Shown here in pieces: positions 55,040-64,000 of a stretch of DNA of 64,000 nucleotides (position 1 is the first letter of the stretch; each line of letters starts with the position of its first letter). The notes under the pieces are model-generated. The model was not told where the DNA came from. It ran no database searches and was given only the letters and a program-made list of their open reading frames with translations. The stretch is taken from NCBI GenBank assembly GCA_026873275.1, contig JANTUC010000018.1, positions 496,001 through 560,000 on the forward strand, given 5' to 3'. Origin of the DNA: Pseudopithomyces maydicus. Lineage: Eukaryota; Ascomycota; Dothideomycetes; Pleosporales; Didymosphaeriaceae. Made by a program: the position numbers and the translations under genes.

Positions 55040-55779
55040 GACACTTAGTTGTCGCAATTCTCGGTTTGTGTTCGCTGCGGGCATGAATATCGAAACGGAC
55101 AGAGGGTTGTGGTAAGGATTAATCAATGGGGGCGATCGTGGCAACTTTCACGTACAACAAGTTACATACTTATGAGGCCGTAACCCATGGGGGGTAATCG
55201 TGACATGATCTTCATATACTGTATAACGGATAGGGTTTCTTTCTCAACATGTTACTACTTATCAAGTCGGCCGTTTATGGATAGGCGAACATAAGATACA
55301 ATGTACCGCATTTTATGGCCGCATGATATCTGAACACAATCATCCTTTGATTTCGAATAGCACTTTCACCCTGAGCCATTTGATTCGTTTAGTATTTACG
55401 AGTGCGAAAGACGCGGTTTACGTCACCTATGGGACCAGTTGCATGTTGTTGCACCGGAATGTACTTTACACGATATGACCCAAATAGGCGGTGTCAAAAC
55501 AAAGGATTGTGATATGCGATGAGCGACGCATATTATACTTGATATATCTAGCCTGACATTTCTGCCAATGTGGTCCTTGCATCACTGTGAACTTCACCAT
55601 GACTTATTGAAGTCGCGTATAGAGGCTTCCAGACTGAATTAAGCCAGTATCAAACTTTCTTGAAGGACCAAAAGCTCGCCCAAATGTTACTGGTTTTTCT
55701 AGGACTATAGCTCCTCACAATGATGATTGAAAAGGTGCTAGGATTAGTGTATCTGGTCATTCGTTCATAGAAAACACTA
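55040..55779. other. Convergent intergenic region, no gene seen
   Basis: 740 bases, A/T-rich, between two convergent 3' ends. Confidence 0.5.
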
Positions 55780-57165
55780 TCAATAACCCACCCTCAACAC
55801 TGCCCCCGCAGCTTCTCCCACCTCATTCCACTCTACCCTTCCATTTTCATCGACTTGTCGAACCCAATGTCCTTGCTTCTTGTGCTCCCGGTCCGTCTTC
55901 CACCACACATTTTCTAAAACAACCTCAGCCTCCCTCCCCTTATTTGCTTCGTCCACCTCACCCTTCCAAGGCCGAGCCCTCCCAACCCATTTCAGCGAGT
56001 CCATAATATCTTGCGCATCTCTCTGCCCACTGCCCTCATATCCGTGCTCAACCCAAACGAATATGCGCCGTGGTACATTCAGAAGCGTGATGCGTACCTG
56101 TCTCAGGCTCTTCATTTCTTCCAATGCATTGGCAATGGCGTCCCACATGTAGGACGGTAACAACTTGTTTGGGTTCTGCGGTGGAAGGATCGACGCGTTA
56201 TACAATGGTGCTGGGAACGATCCATCATAGAAGAATGCGTAGCTGAGACTGCTTACTTCCGGCCTTGGTATCGTCATGGCAGGTTCTTTGATTTTGTTCA
56301 ATCGTGCCTGTAAGTGGCGGGGAAGATCAGGCGTCGCCAGGTTGATTGTTACTGAACGGATGTGCTGGAAGTGCGATGGTGGGATGGAAGCGACGAATGC
56401 GAGGAAAGGCAGGGTATCTTGGAACGAAAAGGTTGGCTTGGAATAGAGATAGGGTATCACGTCGGAATATACCCTGCGGCAAGTCCGGAGTAAGGAAAGA
56501 ATACCCAAACCCCACATGGGGGTCTTCGAGGGAACACCTATGCGGAATTTCATGGCTGGTCCACGAGGTTTTCTCGATGACATGTTGACGAGCGTTTGAT
56601 TGGTCATTGCACCTTGTGATGTTGTTGCCCCTTGCGCTGGAGCGGCCGACAAAGTCGACGTAGAAGATTCTGCCGGTAGCTCCGCGATTGAAGTATCACC
56701 AACGAAATCGTTCGGATTCGGCTTCGAAACGGGGGCTTTGATCAACTCCCAGTCGCACACCAGTCGTTTGTCGATGAGCACGATCCACACCCGTTCGAAT
56801 GGAAGCAGCTCTGCGTAGATCATCTCGCGTATCTCAAGCGGGAGTTTGAAGAGATGAAAGTTGCTCTGCTCTGACACCTCATTTTCGAGCGTATTGTTCC
56901 AGCCAATGCTCAGTGTGCGCTCCCTCTTGACCTGTTCCGGTGGCCTTGCATTTCTCTTGCGCTGGACAATTTTAGCGTTATTCCACATTATCACCGCGAA
57001 TATGGAATATGAACGACCTACGAGTATTCCTTCTAGATCGCGTGTCTGTTCAGATTGAGCGCTAAGCTCGTGTATTTCCTTAGATTCGTCTGGTAATTCA
57101 TGCACTCCATCATCTTGAGATTTTCGCCCCTTGAGGTTGCGTGCAATCTTGAGCAAAGATTTCAT
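55780..57165 (-). CDS. 2EXR/DUF7730-like protein
   Basis: Fungal protein of unknown function with an F-box-like head. The frame has no ATG upstream of 57165, which starts MKSLLKIARNLKGRKSQDD; 461 residues, single exon. The recognisable block is NFHLFKLPLEIREMIYAELLPFERVWI, followed after a Ser/Ala-rich insertion by GILSLLRTCRRVYSDVIPYLYSKPTFSFQDT, the standard second half of the 2EXR/DUF7730 unit. Later PPSHFQHIRSVTINL and SLRQVRITLLNV give alternating strand/helix blocks like the leucine-rich parts of this class. The C-terminus contains many Trp and charged residues. One of two 2EXR-type genes in this window; the two are not close in sequence. Confidence 0.75.
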   Translation of the reverse strand: MKSLLKIARNLKGRKSQDDGVHELPDESKEIHELSAQSEQTRDLEGILVGRSYSIFAVIMWNNAKIVQRKRNARPPEQVKRERTLSIGWNNTLENEVSEQSNFHLFKLPLEIREMIYAELLPFERVWIVLIDKRLVCDWELIKAPVSKPNPNDFVGDTSIAELPAESSTSTLSAAPAQGATTSQGAMTNQTLVNMSSRKPRGPAMKFRIGVPSKTPMWGLGILSLLRTCRRVYSDVIPYLYSKPTFSFQDTLPFLAFVASIPPSHFQHIRSVTINLATPDLPRHLQARLNKIKEPAMTIPRPEVSSLSYAFFYDGSFPAPLYNASILPPQNPNKLLPSYMWDAIANALEEMKSLRQVRITLLNVPRRIFVWVEHGYEGSGQRDAQDIMDSLKWVGRARPWKGEVDEANKGREAEVVLENVWWKTDREHKKQGHWVRQVDENGRVEWNEVGEAAGAVLRVGY

Positions 57166-58044
57166 ATTTGATAAGCTCCTCTTGCACAGAAAAGTTGAGT
57201 TCCTAGTGATCACAGGAAATCAATGCAGATAGCGTCGATACAACTCTTGCTTGCTTTTCCCTGTATGTCCAAACGCCTCGTGTTCTGCTGCCGAAAGTAG
57301 TGGTCCAAAAACATACAATAGCAATTATCTGTAGTTTGAAGATATATGGAGTAAAGAAAAGGAAGGGGAGCATTTATAAGTGGCTTGGTTGCTGGAAGGC
57401 AACGGTGAGGCGGTGAAATTCTTAGGGGCAATACTAATGCTGATTCGGCCGTAATAAGCCACTGCGCAGTTTAGCCAAGCGGAGCAGAGACCTTACCCTG
57501 GTCATACCAGTGCTGTGTCCACTATACTGGGTACATCGGTCATGAGTTCCACTTGATATTGAATGCAAAGGTTACTGTACATGTGTACGTATGCAATGGC
57601 TTTTTTGACCCACGCACATCTTCTGGCGTACCAGAGAGTACGCTGGTTTTCGCACTGTAAGTAATTAATCGGGTTGAAAGTCACATCAGTTGGAAATCAG
57701 GTTCCACATAATTGTGATTTCCTCATGCTTCTACTAGAACTACAATGTCCTTACGTGATGCCACGCCTTATCCGTCCAAGCTCGCAACGTCCAAGTCAAA
57801 AATGGAAAACCTAGGCGAGACGCGTAAAAAGGAACGCTTCGCTGGCAGTGAGAACTAGAAAGCCTGAAAAGGGGCCTAGCTCATGTCTAAAGACCGACCG
57901 TCTTCCAGAAGAGTGGTTTAACGGCAGTGCAGATTTCTGCAGCAATTTTTGGATGTAGTAATATAATTTTCAGTGCAGTATGTTGACTCGAAAGGCACAC
58001 AGACTTCGTTTCGACAGCTTAATAACTCACGGTCGTTCCTTTCG
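57166..58044. other. Intergenic, no gene seen
   Basis: 879 bases containing the promoter of the 2EXR/DUF7730-like gene. No repeats or RNA genes. Confidence 0.5.
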
Positions 58045-59721
58045 TTACTCTTTCTTGATCTTCTCTCCCGGTGCCGTCGCCTGCGTCAGGACCAGCACCG
58101 CCGAAGTACCAGCCAACGAGGCAAAGAACGCAACCATGGAACTCCACCCCGTATGAACTAACAGATACAATCCAACAGAGACACCGCACATGACAAGACT
58201 CATCAACATGAACGTCCACATCCATATGTAAGCAGGTGAGAACCACGACTCTTTCAGAAGCGGTATCACCATGAGAAAGTTCCCAAGAACAGTCATGACG
58301 TTGCCTTGTATGAGGTAGTAGAAGTCTGCATCTTTAGTAGTGCCGACATTACCTTCCTGTGCGGAAATCGCGAAGCCACGCATCAGTGGGATCATAGCCA
58401 CCATGACGAAAACAAGGCTGCACGCGACGAGCCAGACGGTTTCCTAGAGCCACGTTAGCAGAGGCTCTGCCATTGGGGTTTTGAATTTTCTTGCATTTCG
58501 TGAGCGGGTTTCAGGATTGAATGCTAGTTGTTCGTTCGAAGAGGTATCTGGCGGTATCTCCTTCGCTGTAAACATGCACGACAACAGGTCGTCTATCTCG
58601 AAGTTCGACGCATTGTCATCCCATAAAGATCCTAAGGTTTCCAAACGTGCGTCTATACCCCTGAGAATTGGTGCAATTTCATCCTTCTCTGATTGTGACA
58701 ATAATCGCATTACGTCGCCCAGGCGAGTTTTCTTCTCTTTGATGTCCAGCTTGACGCTATTTAGCACGTGGATCACTACGTCTCCGCTCAGCGATTTCGA
58801 GTTTACTCTCCAACTTGAGAAAAGATTCATCATGAGATCCCAGTATGGAATCTCGTAGGCGTCTTGCAGATAGTAGAGGATATCTTTGTCTCGGTTGTGA
58901 GGCGCAAATTTGAGCTTCTGGCCAGTCTCCTTCATCCACCCGTGCGCCACGTCTTCACAGAAGTCACCGAGTTGGCCCAGAACTATCGAAGCCGAAGCCT
59001 CTCCGTCGATAGTATCTAAAGACTGTCTCATTGCGATACTTTTGCGGGCATCTTCGAGCAACTTTCGAACGTGGTCGTGGTTAAATGACGGTACAATCTC
59101 TTGGAAGTACTCTGCAAACCCGCGATCGAGGAACTGAAATCGTTCGGCGATTTCCAAGAACATTCTTCTTACTCTATTGTTTTTCACAACAGCATACGGG
59201 CTTCTGTACGTATCGGATTGTTGCAGTAGCTTTATCTAAAGATATGTGTTAGGAGATCTCGTCTCCGTAATAACTAAGACAGCCACTCACTGTTCTTCCT
59301 TCCTGAAGTCGTTTCCGTGCTTCAAATCTCTTTATCAAGACTCCATCGTTAACCACGAAAGATTGACTCTCTTGATTTTTGAGAACACCAAAAATTGTAT
59401 CACTGGGGAAGTAATTGTTCAAATTTAGAGCGCCATCGATATGGCCATTAATCTGGATACTCGAGCCAGTGGCAACATTTCCAGCCACGCTGACGCTTCT
59501 CGCTTCTTTAACACCCTGAATAGTGATGGATTCGGGATCTAGCACGCGTCAGTATCCCACTCGGCCTCACGTCAAATGCTATCTGTCATCTCACCATATC
59601 TGCGCTCCCTACCACCCGTTTCAACATCCGCGATAACGCTCCCAGTCCGCTGCACTACCTCTTCAGCATCCACAATGCCACTAAATCTCCTCTGCATCAC
59701 TTCTTGATCAGAATCCATCAT
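58045..59721 (-). CDS. Unrecognised protein with C-terminal membrane domain, interrupted by an in-frame UAG
   Basis: Not recognised. Three exons: 59721-59595, 59538-59291 and 59235 onward; introns of 56 and 55 bases. Translation to the UAG at 58444-58446 gives 388 residues. The same frame then continues without a gap as ETVWLVACSLVFVMVAMIPL and stays open for 132 codons to a UAA at 58045. The second part has about four hydrophobic helices (for example MTVLGNFLMVIPLLKE and MLMSLVMCGVSVGLYLLVH). The first part is soluble and helical, with RRMFLEIAERFQFLDRGF and DILYYLQDAYEIPYWDLMM, and its end (MAEPLLTWL) runs smoothly into the membrane part. I found no phase-0 donor that would splice out the stop, although CTAACGTGGCTCTAG looks like an acceptor. 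Possibilities: nonsense mutation, UAG-to-UGG editing, readthrough, or two products. Confidence 0.6.
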
Positions 59722-60675
59722 ACCCGAGTCGCACAATTTATGTGATTCTATCGATCCAAAAACCTAACAACCGCCGTCGCGGGAAAGCGGTCATTATATA
59801 TCTCTTCCTCGCTAGGCAGTGCAACAAGGCTGTGAGTCCACCTTGCAGCTCGCATGCCAGCGACTCGATGCAGCCGTATGGCTCAGCCGTATAGATCTGC
59901 ACCACGTCACCGCCACAACGCCACAATATACTTCCGTTCTATTTGATTGGGACGGAAGTTGAGAGAAGAATGGCAACGTCATGGCGATTGCCTTGGAGGT
60001 AGACTATTGCAATGCTAGAAGTCAACTCCAGACAGAATGTGAAAAGGATATAATTACTAGTTGGGCTTACACTCCAAGATCGCATACCCTACAAGGCGCG
60101 ACATCTACCATCACAACAGATTAGTTAGGCTATGTTTACCCGCACCACTAGAAACCACCTCTCATCTCGACAGAGCAACATTTCGCATAACTCACCTCCC
60201 TCCCACGCCGAAGCTCCCCCAGGGCTACCTTCCATAGCACAAACCATCCACCGCATTCTCATCCGATGCTACCCATCACCCACCCACAGTTCATTTCACC
60301 ATCACAATCCAAGCTTCAAATCTGGTTGGGCAAGTTCAAGCAGCGTATTTCTTAGGCAAGCGCAGGACTATACTTCAATACCTCAATCCCTTCCACGCCC
60401 AAAGCGCCATGCATTCAATGATGAAAACGCCTGACCAAGCGACCACCCGGACACGGGGATCATACACACACATGTCAACCCCCTGCCCTCTCACGTCGAG
60501 CTCCTTCCAATCGCTTCATTAGGTCCGTCATCAACGTCCTCTCCCACGATGATCCTTTCATATATATATATATATGTGTGTTCATCATCCCATGCATCCT
60601 CGTTAGTCAACTGGTTCTCCGCAACCTTCCTCATCCCTCTCAACGCCCTGCTCAGATCCCTACCCACCGAGCTCC
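59722..60675. other. Intergenic, no gene supported
   Basis: A 100-codon Ser/Pro/His-rich frame with an ATG at 60132 (+) is open but has no motif or paralogue, so it is not called. A TA/TG microsatellite lies near 60560. Confidence 0.45.
60560..60581. repeat. TA/TG microsatellite
   Basis: Alternating TA (eight repeats) passing into TG. Confidence 0.85.
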
Positions 60676-62436
60676 CTACCCCGTAGGAGCCGCATTCCTC
60701 CCCCTCACGATACCCAGCCCCCTGGGTCCCCCATCTCGGTCGCTGACACTGCTCCGACGTCCATAGGACCGGCTCATGCTCTCGCTTCGTGAACTGTCGA
60801 TGCTCCTTCGCATGCTGGAGCTGCTGCTCCGTCGCCTTGCCCTCCGAGCCTCGTCCGGATCGTGAGGGTTCAAGCCACTTGCACGGGCGAAGAGGTTGAG
60901 GATGTCTGTGAGGCTGACGACGCCATTGAGACGGCCAGAGAGGCTAGCGCCTGGGATGGCATTTGCCGATATGGCGGGTGCAGCGGTGCCGGAGAGCAGT
61001 GGAGAAGGCGCTGCGACGGCTGTTGGGGCTGCGGCCGGGAGTGGCGCAGTAGGAGTAGGCAGTGACATGACGGCGGGGTTTATGGAGGGAGTTGGTGGGC
61101 CAGAAGATGCGGGAGATGGCGCATCCACGATCCACATGCGGTGGGAGCGGGTAGCGACGAGTTTTGCGACGGTGTGCGCAAGGGTTGAGTAGGGTGTGAT
61201 GTGAAATACTGGGAAAGAGTCTTTTCCGTCGTTGACGCCTCGTTCACTGAGGATGACGCCTATGAAATGAATGCAAGAGGAGCGGAGCAACGGTAGGGAG
61301 GTGGTTTTGGTCAAAAGCTAGGACAGTCAGCTCCAGTCTGGTTTGAGCATGATCAAGAAAACTCACCCGAACGTCGACATGTGAGATGTTTCCTATGACA
61401 TTGTTTTGGGCATCTAGAACAGGTAAAGAAGTGACACCTTCGTTGTTCATCAGCTCCAGCGCATCAGTCAGAGGCTTGTCACCGCTAGGTCTCGTTAGCC
61501 AATGCATCATATAATTCGAAAGCGTCCAGATTGTGGAAACTAATGTGCACACTTACTTGATAGCGATCACTGACTGGGTCCCAAGGTTCAAGTCTTTGAT
61601 CAGCGAAGGATACAGCTGATCGACCACCGGGAAGCTTTGTCGATTATCCCAAAAGAATTGCAATAGCCTCAGCTGCGTGAGAATGCCAACGACATTTGTA
61701 GTCCCGTCCTGTACGATCAGAACGCGATGCATGCCGCTGCCGAATACCTCCATCGCCTTGGTCAAATCGGCCGACGCGGGTAGGGTAAGCAACGGCTCCT
61801 TCTTCCCCAGGTCTTTCACGTCTTTGAGCGGTATGGGTTTCCCCTCGCGACCCTTCTTGGCCAGCTCGTCGAAGCTCTTCACATCGCCCTCGTCAGGGTG
61901 TGCCAAGCCGACGACAAGGAGCAAATAGCTGTTCAGATCGCTGTAATCGAAAGTGCCTACAGCGGTAGAAGAGGACTCGTTTTCGCGAAGCAAGATAACG
62001 TTGGGTGCACCGGAGGTTATGAGCAACTAAGCCATGTCAGCGTGTCTTCTCGACACGAATGGGATGTTCTCACATTTGTCGCCTCTTCCACACTGGTGTC
62101 CAGCTCGGCAAAGCGCACCTGCTTCGCGTCCACCACCTCGCCCACCTTGACCGTCTTCCAATCTCTCCCTGCAAACTTGGGATCGCCACCTTTTGTGGGT
62201 GGGTTATTTAGCAAGTCCTGCAGGGCTTGCTGTGACAAGGAGGGCTGGCGCGTGGCGCGTGGAGAGTGCGGCAGGCGCATGTTCTCTGCGAAGCTCGAGC
62301 GATGGCCGGCATGCGGGCTGGGACTGGAGCCAATCTGGATGGGCGCGGGCGGCGACCTCGGGGAGGTCGCATTGGCAAGAGAGCGTAGCGGCGTGGATGC
62401 GTCTCTCTTCGCAGCGGCGTCCGCGTTTTCCGCCAT
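60676..62436 (-). CDS. Sds23-type CBS-domain protein (PP2A-like phosphatase regulator)
   Basis: Sds23 proteins carry four CBS motifs and inhibit PP2A-type phosphatases at mitotic entry and in nutrient responses. Four exons: 62436-62074, 62026-61557, 61484-61367 and 61317-60676; introns of 47, 72 and 49 bases; 530 residues. The N-terminus is Ser/Pro-rich with likely phosphosites (SSPSPHAGHRSS). CBS blocks are visible: VKVGEVVDAKQVRFAELDTSVEEA, then GAPNVILLRE and GTFDYSDLNSYLLLVVG, ADLTKAMEVFGSGMHRVLIV, KPLTDALELMNNEGVTSLPV with IGNISHVDVR, and SHRMWIVDAP with GVVSLTDILNLFA. The Ala/Pro-rich insertion inside the last CBS pair and the Arg/Ser-rich tail (RRSSSSSMRRS) are typical of mould Sds23. 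Confidence 0.93.
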
Positions 62437-64000
62437 GGCGGGCGTGGATGGCAGCGGGACACGTCTGGTGCGGGGTGGGCGGGGTGACTTGACGATGTGC
62501 GGAGGCAGGCGGTATGTCTGGAGGGGGCGAGCGGGAGGGGCACAATATGTATCGGTCCGTGTGGTTCCTCACGGAAAGGGTGGCTGCAGGTAGAGGCTGT
62601 CACTCTGTGCACTTCGAAGCAGCGGATGGTGTGGGGGAAGCTTCGTTGACTTGCTCGACCCGCAAACAGAAGGCGCGCTTCGCGTGATTGGCCGCAGGGC
62701 CAGGCCCGATAGCATCCATTTCTGAGCATGCACATGGTGATCGTCAAGAGCTAGCCCTGAGGTGACCATGAGCAGAGCAACTATTGAGTCAACCTGATTT
62801 GCGGGCTGGATTATTCGTAGCAGGCCGAAGCATGCACGTGTTAGCGCGGTCTCCAGTCGACCGTTTCTCGTCTCAGGTTGACATCATCGCTACTCAGACT
62901 GTAGAGCGAGCAGCCAATCGCTTCGTGAGGCTAGCGATTCCCCAGACAGAACCACTGTAAACATCGAGGCTCGAAGAATAGCACGCATGGAAGACCAAAT
63001 CCCTCCACGACCAAATATACCTACAGCTTCCCAAGTTTTACTAATCAGCGGTGTGGAAACCATGCATCCTGTAGGTCGGGGACTGTGATGCCCAATCGTA
63101 AACTTTCTTCCAGCATCTGTCCTACCTTCGTGCTCCATCGTAACTTTTTGGGCCCTATGGCGAGCGCTTTGATCGTAGATCAGACCCACTGCCACGTGGA
63201 CCAAGGTCAAGGAAGATTTTTCATCTGAGGTAATGCCATGCAGGTACTGTGAAACGGTGGAGTTTGGGATGAAGATTGGCGGTCAAAACATCGGTCGCTG
63301 CTTACGGCCAAGAAAGCTGCGCTGAAAAATACGGTACAAGGATGACCGGCCATGTCGTTTGCCTTGAAAACTTCACAGTGGTTTCGAACGTGGTGTGAGT
63401 CCGAAATAGCTACAGTCTTTGGGCTGTTTCTTTGTGCCGTCAAACCGCGTTGCCGTACGAGTATTGCTTGAAGATCAAGATATATATGAATCCATCATCT
63501 ACATGTTCAGCACTCGTTACAACATATCGCTACCTGGGTTTCAGAGCATACATGTCAACGGATCGCGGCCTACATTGTAGAGCATGCATGTCAAAAATAC
63601 AGCATGTCATGGCAGGAGGAGCCTGGAGTCAAATTACGCATGGGGTAATTTTCGTGGCTGCGGATAGCAATCCATGAATGACAATTGAATTTACCTAACC
63701 TCCTGCACAGTTACCTCTAAATAGATACCCCACGCCATAGTTCTAACATCAGCATGCATAGAGGAGGCTCAGACGTTTTCCCCGGTAATCTCATGGCAAC
63801 CGCCGCACAGCAGGGCTGTACTGTATATGCGATACCACAGTAAACACGCACAGCTCCACATGGCTTTAATCAGCGATTGGCTCTCCGCACAACCCTGCGT
63901 CGACTCGGACAGCTCAATGCAACACGTCGTAGTGTCTGCCCAATGGGCCAATCTATGGTGCAGCTAATTAGGTGTTTAGGTCTCGGTCTTGACCGTTCGC
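62437..64000. other. Terminal intergenic region, no gene supported
   Basis: 1.56 kb. The first 350 bases are GC-rich and hold the Sds23 promoter. Further out only short unsupported frames are seen. A gene may begin beyond the window edge. Confidence 0.5.

Noticed and set aside
57410..57428. GGTGAAATTCTTAGG resembling a conserved 18S rRNA segment
   Set aside because: The match is about 12-13 bases only and the flanks are unrelated to rRNA.
60132..60434. 100-codon Ser/Pro/His-rich frame on the + strand
   Set aside because: It starts with ATG, but composition reflects the C-rich DNA and there is no motif or splice evidence.

Overview
The window is nuclear DNA of a filamentous ascomycete (Pezizomycotina; a Dothideomycete is my best guess, an inference from gene content only). 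Most genes contain short introns (about 45-115 bases) with GTAAGT/GTGAGT donors. The families are typical of moulds: a Zn2Cys6 regulator, a Dal5-type permease, a Pho84-type phosphate transporter, GH16 and GH20 enzymes, GPI-anchored Ser/Thr-rich proteins, Sds23, an ELYS-like nucleoporin and an abnormal-spindle (ASPM/Sha1) homologue. No operons, viral genes, intact transposons, rRNA or tRNA were recognised. Exon coordinates were worked out by hand from splice motifs and reading phase.

Layout. 1-12969: a 3'-truncated GH16 glucanase, a Zn2Cys6 factor divergent from an aldo/keto reductase, RPL12, a GT8 glycosyltransferase and a GH20 hexosaminidase. 13.5-24.1 kb: two small Cys-rich genes and three transporters (Dal5-type, SLAC1/Mae1-type, AAAP amino-acid type) in gene-poor DNA. 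24.7-27.7 kb: a 2EXR/F-box-like gene and the CCT eta chaperonin. 27.7-31.4 kb: a gene-free, repeat-rich locus. 31.4-43.7 kb: an F-box protein (Pof7/FBXO9 type), a mitochondrial carrier (Mtm1/SLC25A39 type), an ELYS-like gene, two BTB paralogues and the ASPM/Sha1 homologue. 44.2-48.3 kb: three consecutive orphan genes for charged, nuclear-looking proteins. 48.8-62.4 kb: a phosphate transporter, two divergent GPI-type cell-surface proteins, a 2EXR-like protein, an unrecognised protein with an in-frame UAG before a membrane domain, and Sds23. The last 1.6 kb shows no gene.

Main observations. (1) The locus at 28.0-31.2 kb has no convincing ORF. It carries the hexamer CTAAAA 21 times on the + strand, six times inside the exact 10-mer GTGTCTAAAA, within diverged tandem units of about 153 and 240 bases. 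Several TATA-like boxes lie 62-70 bases before a CTAAAA. It looks like an undescribed family of repeated non-coding transcription units. (2) Three otherwise intact genes each need one extra C in a C run (13846-13851, 31784-31787, 42932-42936). This points to homopolymer under-calling in the assembly rather than three pseudogenes. (3) A UAG at 58444-58446 splits one reading frame into a soluble part and a four-helix membrane part. A single A-to-G change (mutation or A-to-I editing) would give Trp and join them.
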